Notes: generated by a model from the sequence alone, not told the origin. Shown: positions 24,272-31,180, counted from the stretch's first letter. The stretch: DNA of 64,000 nt from an uncultured Collinsella sp. (GCA_934646815.1 CAKUEW010000002.1:62001-126000), one strand, 5' to 3'. A program made the numbers and translations.

Positions 24272-25514
24272 CCTTCTCCTCCTCTTTGGCGCTCGCCTGC
24301 ACCCTAGCCACGAGCCATTCGTCCTCGGCGCCGGGCTCAAAGCCCGCCGAGCAGACGACCTCCCAGTGCTCGAGCCATCCCTCGGCATCGTCTCCACGCC
24401 AGCGATGGTTGAGCATCCGCATGTCGCGCGCCGTGTCCAGCCACCAGCGGCCGATCGCGTAGGCGCTCGGAGACGAGCCGCCGTACCTGCCGTAGAAGGC
24501 CTCCACGACGGCGGCCGCGGCGCTCTCGTGGTCGCCGTCGTCCCCGATCAGGTCATCCACGTAGAAGGACGGCTCCATGCGCGCCGCGCGGACCGCGTTC
24601 TCCAGCTCCAGCGTGCGTCCCGGCGTCTCGTGCAGGACAAAGTCGACCATGCGCCTGTACAGGTCCACGAGCGCGGCGTCCTCGCGCTTGGCCTCCTGCT
24701 CGGCCAGGATCTCCTCCTCGCTCTTCTCGGACTGCTCGCCGGAGCCGCCGTCGGGCTCGTAGAGGTACCAGCTGCCGGAGGTCTCCACCGCCACGGTGCC
24801 GGGGACGATATCCAGCCCCTCGAGTTTCTTGGCCACGCAGCCGTAGTTGGCCCAGAGCATGAAGTTCGACCCCTCGGGCCGCTCCTTCACCACCGGTATC
24901 CCCGCGTCCCCGAACGCGTCGTAGTCCTCGGCCTTGGCCTCCTCGCGCTCGTTGCGGCGGCGGATGCTGTCGGCCTTGCCGGCCCAGCCGTCGCCGGCTG
25001 CCAGCACGGCCTCGATATCCTTCTCGTCGTCGAAGGCGCTCGCGGCCTCCAGCTGCTCCAACGTCACCTGCCGGCCCTCGATACTCCCGCGCAGCCTGCG
25101 CGCCGCGCGGATCTGCCCGGCGGTGGCTCGGCTCGCGCGCTCGATGCGCTGCTCGTCGATGCCCAGCACGAGCATCTGCTGCACGCCGCGTGCGCGCTCG
25201 GCCTCGGTCAGCTGGCGCTTGTCGTCGGTGGCGAGCATGGCCACGAGCTCGTTGGCCTCGTCCATCGTGTCGGCCACCAGCGCAGACACCTCGCGGTCCT
25301 CACCGTAAATCGAGGACAGGGCGCGGTAGCGGCGCTCGCCGTCGACGATGCGGAACACGTTGCCGTCCGCCACCACCACGGGCGGGTTCAGCGGCTCGCC
25401 GCCGGTCGCCTCGATGCTGCGGGCCAGGGCGCCGATGTCGCCGAAGTCCTCGCGCGGGTTCTGCCCGCTCGGGCGGATATCGCCCAGGCGTACGGCCCTC
25501 TTCTCAAACTGCAT
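24264..25514 (-). CDS. ParB-like DNA-binding/nuclease-domain protein
   Basis: 416 aa. Residues 5-100 are a ParB N-terminal domain (VRLGDIRPSGQNPREDFGDI, NPPVVVADG, IVDGERRYRA). A helix-rich DNA-binding section follows (QLTEAERARGVQQML). The C-terminal half is acidic and unlike chromosomal ParB. Phage ParB-like proteins are found with replication genes; some cleave DNA, some aid plasmid-like partition. No ParA is in the visible region, so partition is less likely. Confidence 0.75.
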   Translation of the reverse strand: MQFEKRAVRLGDIRPSGQNPREDFGDIGALARSIEATGGEPLNPPVVVADGNVFRIVDGERRYRALSSIYGEDREVSALVADTMDEANELVAMLATDDKRQLTEAERARGVQQMLVLGIDEQRIERASRATAGQIRAARRLRGSIEGRQVTLEQLEAASAFDDEKDIEAVLAAGDGWAGKADSIRRRNEREEAKAEDYDAFGDAGIPVVKERPEGSNFMLWANYGCVAKKLEGLDIVPGTVAVETSGSWYLYEPDGGSGEQSEKSEEEILAEQEAKREDAALVDLYRRMVDFVLHETPGRTLELENAVRAARMEPSFYVDDLIGDDGDHESAAAAVVEAFYGRYGGSSPSAYAIGRWWLDTARDMRMLNHRWRGDDAEGWLEHWEVVCSAGFEPGAEDEWLVARVQASAKEEEKDE

Positions 25515-25524
25515 GTCATTCCTC

Positions 25525-25683
25525 CTAGTAGTACATCCCGCTCGGCGCGGTTCCCTCGACGGCGCCGGCGACGGCGATCAGGCCGACGAGCGCCACGGCG
25601 CACACCACGCTGCGCACGCGCTCGGGAAGCGAGTTCCACCACTCGCCGAGCCTGCAACCGGCATCCCAGATAAGGTCGACCAT
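25525..25683 (-). CDS. 52-aa single-pass membrane peptide
   Basis: The ATG overlaps the previous stop (TGATG). The sequence has a charged N-terminal part (LGEWWNSLPERVR) and one hydrophobic helix (SVVCAVALVGLIAVAGAV). Encoded in the early operon directly upstream of the ParB-like gene. Function unknown; small phage membrane peptides often act in host inhibition or immunity. Confidence 0.5.
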   Translation of the reverse strand: MVDLIWDAGCRLGEWWNSLPERVRSVVCAVALVGLIAVAGAVEGTAPSGMYY

Positions 25684-25913
25684 CACGCCACCCGCCTCGG
25701 ACGGCGCGCCGGCACGCAGTCGGGCGAGGGCAGCGCCGGCACCGCCCCGCGCGCCTTGATGGCGGCATCGATGTCCTCGCTGCTCACCACCTCGCGCGAG
25801 CTGTTGGGGTTGAGCGACGGGTAGCGCGGTATCACGCCCTGCATGACCATCGCGCGGAAGGTGATGCTGTCGCAGCAGGCGTACTTCGCGCCCTTGGCTA
25901 TAGACATCCACAT
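25683..25913 (-). CDS. Excisionase/MerR-like small DNA-binding protein
   Basis: 76 aa behind AAAGGAG. The pattern CCDSITFRAMVMQGVIPRYPS...REVVSSEDIDAAI is like the winged-helix of excisionases and MerR-like small regulators (helix-turn-helix, wing, then dLdaaL helix). It could be the Xis partner for one of the two recombinases. Family-level inference only. Confidence 0.55.
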   Translation of the reverse strand: MWMSIAKGAKYACCDSITFRAMVMQGVIPRYPSLNPNSSREVVSSEDIDAAIKARGAVPALPSPDCVPARRPRRVA

Positions 25914-25982
25914 GGCCTTCTCCTTTCATTCGTTGAGCCATTCCCTTGCCGGAGGGCCGCACCGATAGATGCAGCCGGAGGG

Positions 25983-26123
25983 CGCTCCCCCGCCAAAGGG
26001 AGCGGTGCCGCCGCCCCGCCAAGTCGGCGGCGGCACCATGTGGGCCGGATGTAGGGAGTCCGGCCCCGTCGCGCCACGGGCCCCGCGGAATGGGGGCGGT
26101 ACGGAACCCGTGGCGCGACGGGG
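25983..26123. repeat. Cluster of GC-rich hairpins in a non-coding gap
   Basis: This gap (25914-26135) has no credible gene but at least four inverted repeats: 7-bp arms at 25983-25989/25998-26004, 12-bp arms at 26004-26015/26026-26037 (GGTGCCGCCGCC), 7-bp arms at 26043-26049/26058-26064, and a perfect 17-bp pair at 26064-26080/26107-26123. No U-tracts follow. It lies in the early transcript 5' of the excisionase-like gene, or could be a replication origin. Confidence 0.8.
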
Positions 26124-26135
26124 GCGGGCACGCCG

Positions 26136-26285
26136 TCAGTCGCAGAGCGACCCAACCACCCACGTCGCGATGAACGGCAGCGCGGCGACGAAGCAGATCC
26201 GCGCGAGCAGGTGCGCGCCCTGCGCGATGCAGAGCCACCCCGCGGCGTCCATCACGACGGCCGAGGCCAGCAGCGCCCGGGTCAT
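26136..26285 (-). CDS. 49-aa two-helix membrane peptide
   Basis: The ATG overlaps the XRE regulator stop (ATGA). Two hydrophobic segments are visible (ALLASAVVMDAAGWLCIA and ICFVAALPFIATWVVG) joined by AQGAHLLAR. Coupling to an XRE regulator suggests a matched pair, for example superinfection immunity or a toxin and its control gene. No family recognised. Confidence 0.5.
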   Translation of the reverse strand: MTRALLASAVVMDAAGWLCIAQGAHLLARICFVAALPFIATWVVGSLCD

Positions 26286-26473
26286 TCCTCTTCCTCCAGA
26301 TCCTCCATGGGCACGCCCAGCGCCCTCGCGAGCCGCTTGGCCGCCCCGTACTTCGCGTCGGCTATCCCCCGGCGCTCCCAGTTCCGCACCGTCGTCTCGG
26401 TCACGCCCGCCTTCACCGCGAGCTTGAACTGCGAGAGTCCCGCCTTCTTGCGGAGCCGTCTGATCTCGTTCAT
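26282..26473 (-). CDS. XRE-family small regulator
   Basis: 63 aa, a single helix-turn-helix domain (IRRLRKKAGLSQFKLAVKAGVTETTVRNWERRG) like Cro or P22 C2 N-terminal domains, with an acidic end. Divergent from the zinc-ribbon gene at 26540 with 66 bases between them, which contain a CGTAAA/TTTACG inverted pair, a candidate operator. It controls an early sub-module and is coupled to the small membrane peptide. Confidence 0.75.
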   Translation of the reverse strand: MNEIRRLRKKAGLSQFKLAVKAGVTETTVRNWERRGIADAKYGAAKRLARALGVPMEDLEEEE

Positions 26474-26539
26474 TTCCGTGTCCCCACAAACCCGTAAACT
26501 CCTTTGCGTTCATCCCTTTACGCGAAAGGAGGTGATTAC

Positions 26540-26722
26540 ATGTCAAAATCGAAGGTCAAGCTGAACGAGAGAAACCTGGGCCGCATCTTCACCAGTGGAA
26601 TCGAGCGCGTCATTGCAACCGAGGGCTACGAAATCCGCTGCCAGGTCTGCGGCCGGAGCTTCACTCTCCAACCGGAATCGATGCGCTGTCCCCACTGCGG
26701 GACGGGCTACCGCACGCGATGA
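26540..26722 (+). CDS. Small zinc-ribbon protein on the opposite strand
   Basis: 60 aa from ATG 26540, behind the strong GAAAGGAGGTG site. Basic N-terminus (KSKVKLNERNLGRIFTSGIERV), then CQVCGRSF and CPHCGTGY. Within the minus-strand early region this gene alone runs rightward, and its end overlaps antisense with the next minus-strand gene by 62 bases. Function unknown. Confidence 0.6.
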   Translation: MSKSKVKLNERNLGRIFTSGIERVIATEGYEIRCQVCGRSFTLQPESMRCPHCGTGYRTR

Positions 26723-26867
26723 CCTCGTAGTTGAGCTCGACTTCACCGAGCTCATCGAGGATCTCGATAGCGGCCTGCAGGTGCTCCGACGCCGTCCTCG
26801 CCTTCTCCGCGAGTTCCAGCGCCTCGGGGCACCTGCCCCTGAGCTTCAGATCGCCGACTTTACCCAT
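26661..26867 (-). CDS. Small helical early protein
   Basis: 68 aa behind GGGAGGGGG, 17 bases after the Cro-like gene. The core (CPEALELAEKARTASEHLQAAIEILDELG) is a long helix. Its C-terminus is encoded opposite the end of the 26540 gene. It could be a partner of the Cro-like regulator. No family recognised. Confidence 0.5.
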   Translation of the reverse strand: MGKVGDLKLRGRCPEALELAEKARTASEHLQAAIEILDELGEVELNYEVIACGSPSRSGDSASIPVGE

Positions 26868-26884
26868 CTCTTCCCCCTCCCGGC

Positions 26885-27112
26885 CTAGGCGGCCTCGTCC
26901 GTGTTCCAGCCCATCAGGTCGTTGGGCGTGCAGCCCAGCGCCTGGGCGATGGCATAGGCCTTGTCGACGCCCGGGACCATCGAGCCGTTCTCGTAGCCGA
27001 TAATCGAAGATGCCGAGAGCCCCGCCTTGTTAGCCAGCTGCTCCTGTGACATATCGGCGCGAGCACGGGCGGCGCGCAGGTTTGCGCCAAACTCGTCCTT
27101 CGAAAACTCCAT
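26885..27112 (-). CDS. Cro-like XRE regulator (first lytic gene)
   Basis: 75 aa from ATG 27112 behind AAGGAGG. Helix-turn-helix at about 10-60 (LRAARARADMSQEQLANKAGLSASSIIGYENG). It is the first gene of the leftward lytic operon, under a well-formed promoter (27157-27185) and faces the repressor gene across a 155-base switch region. Role as Cro is inferred from position. Confidence 0.8.
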   Translation of the reverse strand: MEFSKDEFGANLRAARARADMSQEQLANKAGLSASSIIGYENGSMVPGVDKAYAIAQALGCTPNDLMGWNTDEAA

Positions 27113-27156
27113 TTCGTCCTCCTTCAAAATGTGCGGGTTTCTTCCTGTTGGTTGAA

Positions 27157-27185
27157 ACTATAGGCGGATGTCTGCCTATTTGCAA
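27157..27185 (-). promoter_or_regulatory. Early leftward promoter with overlapping operator
   Basis: Minus strand -35 TTGCAA (27185-27180), 17-base spacer, -10 TATAGT (27162-27157). The spacer and edges contain the palindrome ATAGGC...GCCTAT (27160-27165/27174-27179), so a bound repressor would block RNA polymerase. Confidence 0.75.
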
Positions 27186-27226
27186 GAGAAAACTTTGCAG
27201 AATCTTGCTCATTCTGAAGAAAAGCT

Positions 27227-27254
27227 ATAGGATTCTCGGCAACAACCGTCCTAT
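27227..27254. promoter_or_regulatory. Second candidate operator in the switch region
   Basis: ATAGGA (27227-27232) and TCCTAT (27249-27254) form an inverted pair similar in sequence to the operator at 27160-27179 and lie just upstream of the repressor gene's ribosome site. It could be the autoregulatory site. Spacing between half-sites differs, so this is tentative. Confidence 0.4.
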
Positions 27255-27267
27255 TTAGGAGGAGCTT

Positions 27268-27651
27268 ATGAATCTAAGAATTAGGGAAGTGAGAAAGAAC
27301 CTTCACATGTCTCAAACGGAGTTAGCCGACGCAACGGGGACGAGCCTGAGAACGGTAGGCTCATGGGAGAGAAGCGAGAGCCTCCCCAACGTCGAGCAGC
27401 TCTGGAAGTGCGCCAAAGCTCTTAACACCGACCCCAACGACCTCCTCGGATGGTACGAGGAGCATCCCGAGGACAGGCCGGCGGCGCCGACGGGCGCGGA
27501 GGGCGAGCTGATCGACTGCTACCGGCAGAGCACCGAGAAGAGGCGCTCGAAGATCCTGGAGACGGCACGCGACCAGGCCGAGCTGTCCCAAAATCAGGCT
27601 GCAGCGCCTGAAATCGAAGGGCTGGAAACGGATCAAATAAGGTCCGCGTAG
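27268..27651 (+). CDS. Prophage repressor (CI-like, XRE)
   Basis: 127 aa behind TAGGAGGAG. Helix-turn-helix at residues 5-58 (IREVRKNLHMSQTELADATGTSLRTVGSWE) and a C-terminal helical/low-complexity part with no peptidase S24 catalytic residues, so induction cannot be by RecA-stimulated self-cleavage of the LexA type. It is first on the rightward lysogeny side and faces the Cro-like gene. Confidence 0.75.
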   Translation: MNLRIREVRKNLHMSQTELADATGTSLRTVGSWERSESLPNVEQLWKCAKALNTDPNDLLGWYEEHPEDRPAAPTGAEGELIDCYRQSTEKRRSKILETARDQAELSQNQAAAPEIEGLETDQIRSA

Positions 27652-27688
27652 ACATCCAACTGAATCACCTGTGAGATTGGCAGATAAC

Positions 27689-28234
27689 ATGGGAATGTAC
27701 GATTCAATCGACCGCCTGGTGAACATGTGCGACGAGGTCATCGAGAGCGACCCGCCCGGTCTCAGGCAGAAGGTGGTGGCGAGGTACATGACGACATTCG
27801 GAAACATCATCGAGCACGAGACCGGAACCGCGGTGAAGGCCGACGTCAGCCCCGGCATGATCGATATCACGTCCATCGAGACGATCCGCGATCTGCTACT
27901 GGCGCACAGGGACCGCATGGAGTACGACTACATGATGGCCAAGGCGACCGCCGACCAGATCGAGGCGAGGGCAACCGCCACCGTCGAGGCGACCGTCACG
28001 GTCGACTTCAACCAGACGATCAAGCAGATATCGAACAGCCGGGGCCTGTCGCCCGAGGACCTCGCCGCCGTGAAGCTCGCGCTCGCCGACCTGCGGTTCG
28101 CTGCAGAGGAGAAGGACGAGGGAGGCTTCGCCGAGAAGGCAAAGGACGCGCTCGACCTCGCATCCAAGGCCGCGGGACTCGTCCCCAAGGTGGCCAAGGC
28201 GATCGGCACCCTCGGGGCACTCCTCGGGGCGTAG
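27689..28234 (+). CDS. Lysogeny-module protein of unknown function
   Basis: 181 aa from ATG 27689 (alternatives: GTG 27671, ATG 27695; ribosome sites are weak for all). Residues 1-110 are helical, then repeated Ala/Thr/Val pattern (ATATVEATVTV), a helical middle and an amphipathic, glycine-rich C-terminal helix (AAGLVPKVAKAIGTLGALLGA) that could touch membranes. It lies between the repressor and the AbiF unit, a typical place for superinfection-exclusion genes. No family recognised. Confidence 0.55.
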   Translation: MGMYDSIDRLVNMCDEVIESDPPGLRQKVVARYMTTFGNIIEHETGTAVKADVSPGMIDITSIETIRDLLLAHRDRMEYDYMMAKATADQIEARATATVEATVTVDFNQTIKQISNSRGLSPEDLAAVKLALADLRFAAEEKDEGGFAEKAKDALDLASKAAGLVPKVAKAIGTLGALLGA

Positions 28235-28291
28235 CCGTTATTTAAAAGAATAGGGCGCACCCCCGGACCGGACGGAATTATCTTGCAACGA

Positions 28292-28320
28292 TTGACCCGG
28301 GGCCGACAAATCGTTAAAGT
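28292..28320 (+). promoter_or_regulatory. Promoter for the AbiF-linked RNA
   Basis: -35 TTGACC (28292-28297), 17-base spacer, -10 TAAAGT (28315-28320). Transcription would begin near 28325, directly at the pseudoknot's first strand. The spacing is ideal and the -35 differs from consensus by one base. Confidence 0.6.
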
Positions 28321-28323
28321 ACA

Positions 28324-28410
28324 GGACAGCGGTATTGACGCGGGGATCCTACGGGACCCGCGTCCTGCGGAAAGGCGGCTGTCCACCAGGATGGCCGCCT
28401 TTCTTCATTT
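28324..28410 (+). ncRNA. Structured RNA upstream of abiF-like gene
   Basis: About 85 bases. Stem GACGCGGG (28337-28344) with CCCGCGTC (28357-28364); a terminator hairpin AAAGGCGGC (28371-28379) with GCCGCCTTT (28394-28402) followed by a U-rich run; and GGACAG (28324-28329) that pairs with CTGTCC (28379-28384) in the terminator loop, forming a pseudoknot. It ends 11 bases before the AbiF start. A structured RNA class found before abiF genes has been described; whether this belongs to it needs a covariance search. Confidence 0.7.
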
Positions 28411-28420
28411 AGGAGCACAA

Positions 28421-29362
28421 ATGGGAGCAAAACCATTTCTGACCATTCAGGAGCAGGTCGACCTGCTCCACGCGCGAGGGATGAAAGTCGACGAGAAGAC
28501 CCCCGAGGTTCTCATGCGCGAGGGCTACTACTCCATCGTCAATGGATACAAGGACCCCTTCATCGACGCCGAGCGAACCGCCCAAGCGGGAGAGGACCGC
28601 TATGTCGTGGGCTCCAAGTTTTCAGACCTCTGCGCCCTCTATACGTTCGACCGCGAGCTGAGATCGCTGACGTTCAGGTATCTCATTCTCGCCGAGGCCA
28701 AGGTTAAGACTGCCGTCGCCTATACGTTTTCCGAAGCGCACAGGTCCCCGAACGATTACCTTCTTCAGTCGAGTTTCTGCAGCGAACAGGAATTCGTGCC
28801 GACATCGGACGGAACGGAATATGCGAAGGAGGTCTCGGGGCTCACGGGGATACTCGGGAGACGAGCGGAGAAGAGTGATTCGGGATTCGTGAGTCACTAT
28901 CGGGATACCTACGGGTCTGTCCCGCTCTGGGTGCTCGTTAACGACTTGACCTTCGGCAATATCGAACACTTCTTCAACCTCATGAAACCGGCGGAGCAGA
29001 GGGGCGTATGTAAGATGATAGTCGCCTCGACGGGCAGAACCGGATCGAAGCGCCTGGGATACTTCGACGAGAAGAAGGCGATAGTGTCAATCGAGACGCT
29101 CGTTAAGTTCCGAAACGTCTGCGCCCACGACGAGCGGCTCTATTGCGCCAGGGTCGGCGGTAGAAAAAGCGTCAACTACATAAAGATGGTGTGGATGCTC
29201 GAGCGCTACCTCACGCCCGCAGAGTTCTCGTCGTTCATTCGCGACCTAACAACGCTGCTCACGAGATACGTGAAGGCATACGCGATTAAGCACGTCTTGA
29301 AGGAGATAGGCTTTGTCGAGCTGCTCAAGCGATCTGAAGACGGGACGCTCTTCGAGGCCTAG
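28421..29362 (+). CDS. AbiF/AbiD-family abortive infection protein (HEPN)
   Basis: 313 aa from ATG 28421 behind TTTAGGAG. Abi_2 family layout: LTIQEQVDLLHARGM at the start, YYSIVNGYKDPF near residue 37, FDRELRSLTFRYLILAEAKVK near 76, and the HEPN RNase motif RNVCAH (R231-H236). Such proteins arrest or kill infected cells by RNA cleavage. In this prophage it would protect the lysogen against other phages. The RNA upstream is probably its partner or inhibitor. Confidence 0.85.
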   Translation: MGAKPFLTIQEQVDLLHARGMKVDEKTPEVLMREGYYSIVNGYKDPFIDAERTAQAGEDRYVVGSKFSDLCALYTFDRELRSLTFRYLILAEAKVKTAVAYTFSEAHRSPNDYLLQSSFCSEQEFVPTSDGTEYAKEVSGLTGILGRRAEKSDSGFVSHYRDTYGSVPLWVLVNDLTFGNIEHFFNLMKPAEQRGVCKMIVASTGRTGSKRLGYFDEKKAIVSIETLVKFRNVCAHDERLYCARVGGRKSVNYIKMVWMLERYLTPAEFSSFIRDLTTLLTRYVKAYAIKHVLKEIGFVELLKRSEDGTLFEA

Positions 29363-29381
29363 GCACGGCTAGGTTTTTCAA

Positions 29382-29548
29382 GTTTTTCCGGAAAAACCCA
29401 AACGGGTGCAGGCACGCACCAAAACGCCAGTTGTTTCCCATTTTGCTGACCCCAGCAAAATAGGCAGGCGGACCAGCTGTCCAAGAATCTTTGACAGCTC
29501 AAGACATAAAGAAACCCCGTGCGGCAATCTTGGCGGATCCGCACGGGG
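29382..29548. repeat. Three hairpins between abiF and integrase
   Basis: GTTTTTCC/GGAAAAAC (29382-29397), ATTTTGCTG/CAGCAAAAT (29440-29448/29453-29461) and a 10-bp CCCCGTGCGG pair (29515-29524/29539-29548). The last has TTTCTTT on the minus strand. They may isolate the integrase transcript or be recombinase/Xis arm sites. There is no gene in this 224-base gap. Confidence 0.6.
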
Positions 29549-29586
29549 CTAGCCCTCCGGCAAAAAGGGAAAGGCAGGACCATTAT

Positions 29587-30825
29587 ATGGCAACCAACGA
29601 TACTTCGAGGTCAAAACTCGGCTCCAAGCGCGAGGTCGCGCCCGGCAAGTGGGTGATCCGCGTGCAGGCGGGCTTCCGCGCGGACGGGCACGTGCGGCGC
29701 GTGTCTCGCACCGTGTACGGCACCGAGACCGAGGCCGATATCGCCATCGCGCAGCTCGCGCAGGAGCTCGGCGTGTCCCAGGCGGCGCACGCGGGCGTGA
29801 CGCTCGACATGTACTACTGGGGCGTGTTCCGCGACTCCCCCAGCAACCGCGGCAAGCCGCGCTCCAAGGCGAGCCTGCGCGAGTACGACGGCCAGATGGA
29901 GAACTACATCTCCCCCGTCCTGGGGAGCATCGACATTTCCGAGATATCCCACGACATGATGCGCAGCTGCATCGAGCGTTCGGGTGCGCCGGCAAAGACC
30001 AAGACCACGCTGCGCGCCGTCATGCGCCGTGCCTTCGACGATGGATGGGTGACGGTGGAGCCCTTCCGTCGTCGCGTCATTGCGCCCAAGGCCAAGCAGG
30101 CGCCCGTGGAGCCGTGGAGCATCCCCGAGGCCGCCGAGGCACTGCGCAAGCTCGCCGCCAGCGACGACCGCGCGGATCTGGTCATGAACGCCTACCTCAT
30201 CCTGGGCCTGAGCGGCCTGCGCAAGGAGGAGGCACTGGCCGTGCGCCCGTGCGACCTCAAGGTCACCACGACCTACGACTTCGCCACGGGGCAGTCGACC
30301 GTCTCGGAGTACATCGAGGTCTGCCGCGCATACACGGACGAGGACGGCGTGAAGGAGACCAAGAACGCCCATTCCGTTCGCACCGTGCCGGTTTTATTGG
30401 CAGGGCGCGAGCGCCTGCACCAGATCATGGACGAGTTGCGCCCGGGCATAACCGTCGAGGGCGGCACTTCGGTTACGGAGCAGGTGCGGGAGTGGAGCGG
30501 CCAGCGCATCGTGAACATGCGCGGCGACAACCTCGTGCGTGCGTGGCGGCGTATGTGCGTACGCCATGACCTGCGGTATATCCCGCCCAAGGCCCTGCGC
30601 CACACGTCCGAGACCATCATGGCGGCGACCGAGGTCGACCCGCTGAGCATCATGGATCTGCACGGCCATACGGACCTGGGGACAGATTACCGCCATTACA
30701 TCAAACCGGGTCTGGCGGAGCGCGAGAAGGCCGCAAGGCAGGTCGGGCGCGCCCTGCAGATCGTCGAGGGCGGCGGCGCGGTCGGCGGTTTTAATGGCAC
30801 CGGTCTTGGTGTCGAGACGCTCTAA
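29587..30825 (+). CDS. int: Prophage integrase (tyrosine recombinase)
   Basis: 412 aa from ATG 29587. Residues 10-60 are an arm-binding domain (KREVAPGKWVIRVQAGFRADG), then a core-binding domain, then the catalytic domain with Arg in LSGLRKEEALAV, the box PKALRHTSET (Lys where most members have the first His), HGHTDLGTD and nucleophile Tyr in YRHYIKPG. It is the last phage gene before the tRNA cluster, as expected for an enzyme that inserts at a tRNA 3' end. Confidence 0.9.
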   Translation: MATNDTSRSKLGSKREVAPGKWVIRVQAGFRADGHVRRVSRTVYGTETEADIAIAQLAQELGVSQAAHAGVTLDMYYWGVFRDSPSNRGKPRSKASLREYDGQMENYISPVLGSIDISEISHDMMRSCIERSGAPAKTKTTLRAVMRRAFDDGWVTVEPFRRRVIAPKAKQAPVEPWSIPEAAEALRKLAASDDRADLVMNAYLILGLSGLRKEEALAVRPCDLKVTTTYDFATGQSTVSEYIEVCRAYTDEDGVKETKNAHSVRTVPVLLAGRERLHQIMDELRPGITVEGGTSVTEQVREWSGQRIVNMRGDNLVRAWRRMCVRHDLRYIPPKALRHTSETIMAATEVDPLSIMDLHGHTDLGTDYRHYIKPGLAEREKAARQVGRALQIVEGGGAVGGFNGTGLGVETL

Positions 30826-30865
30826 AACGGCGTTCCCTAGGTCCATTACCTGCTAAATGCATAAA

Positions 30866-30899
30866 ACGCCACCTGCCGCGCATAAACGGCAGGTGGCGT
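30866..30899 (-). terminator. 13-bp hairpin beyond the integrase
   Basis: ACGCCACCTGCCG (30866-30878) and its exact complement (30887-30899) with an eight-base loop; TTTTAT follows on the minus strand. It can stop minus-strand transcription leaving the tRNA genes. Confidence 0.7.
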
Positions 30900-30942
30900 A
30901 AAACGCGAACGGTAACGGACGGATATGATTTGGCTTCTCGGC

Positions 30943-30974
30943 AAATAAAAAAGGTCAGCGCCGAAGCGCTGACC
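30943..30974 (-). terminator. Terminator of the tRNA operon
   Basis: GGTCAGCGC/GCGCTGACC with a TTCG tetraloop (30953-30961/30966-30974) and a run of six U on the minus strand. It lies 12 bases beyond the CCA end of tRNA-Lys. Confidence 0.85.
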
Positions 30975-30985
30975 TGCGTGTTCTT

Positions 30986-31061
30986 TGGTGGGCCGTCAGG
31001 GGGTCGAACCCTGGACCTTGGGATTAAGAGTCCCCTGCTCTACCAACTGAGCTAACGACCC
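30986..31061 (-). tRNA. tRNA-Lys (CTT), copy 1
   Basis: 76 bases with encoded CCA. Anticodon loop CTCTTAA on a GGGGA/TCCC(A) stem gives CTT. Acceptor GGGTCGT pairs with ACGGCCC. Its 3' end points to the integrase gene, so it is the likely attachment target. Confidence 0.92.
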
Positions 31062-31066
31062 AAAGC

Positions 31067-31090
31067 TAAAGTCCGTTGTGGCGGACTTTA
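31067..31090. repeat. Hairpin between tandem tRNA-Lys genes
   Basis: TAAAGTCCG (31067-31075) and CGGACTTTA (31082-31090) form a perfect 9-bp stem with a six-base loop between the two identical tRNA genes; it may guide processing. Confidence 0.55.
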
Positions 31091-31104
31091 GAGTAGATAT
31101 CGTG

Positions 31105-31180
31105 TGGTGGGCCGTCAGGGGGTCGAACCCTGGACCTTGGGATTAAGAGTCCCCTGCTCTACCAACTGAGCTAACGACCC
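31105..31180 (-). tRNA. tRNA-Lys (CTT), copy 2
   Basis: Identical over 76 bases to copy 1, including encoded CCA. The two copies are 43 bases apart and probably co-transcribed with tRNA-His. Confidence 0.92.

Noticed and set aside
24264..25514. Plasmid-style partition system
   Set aside because: Only a ParB-like protein is present; no ParA and no parS-like repeats are visible, and an integrase and attachment arrangement exist.
28235..28420. Coding sequence upstream of the AbiF-like gene
   Set aside because: The in-frame extension from 28283 crosses the promoter, pseudoknot and terminator and lacks a ribosome site; the start at 28421 has one.
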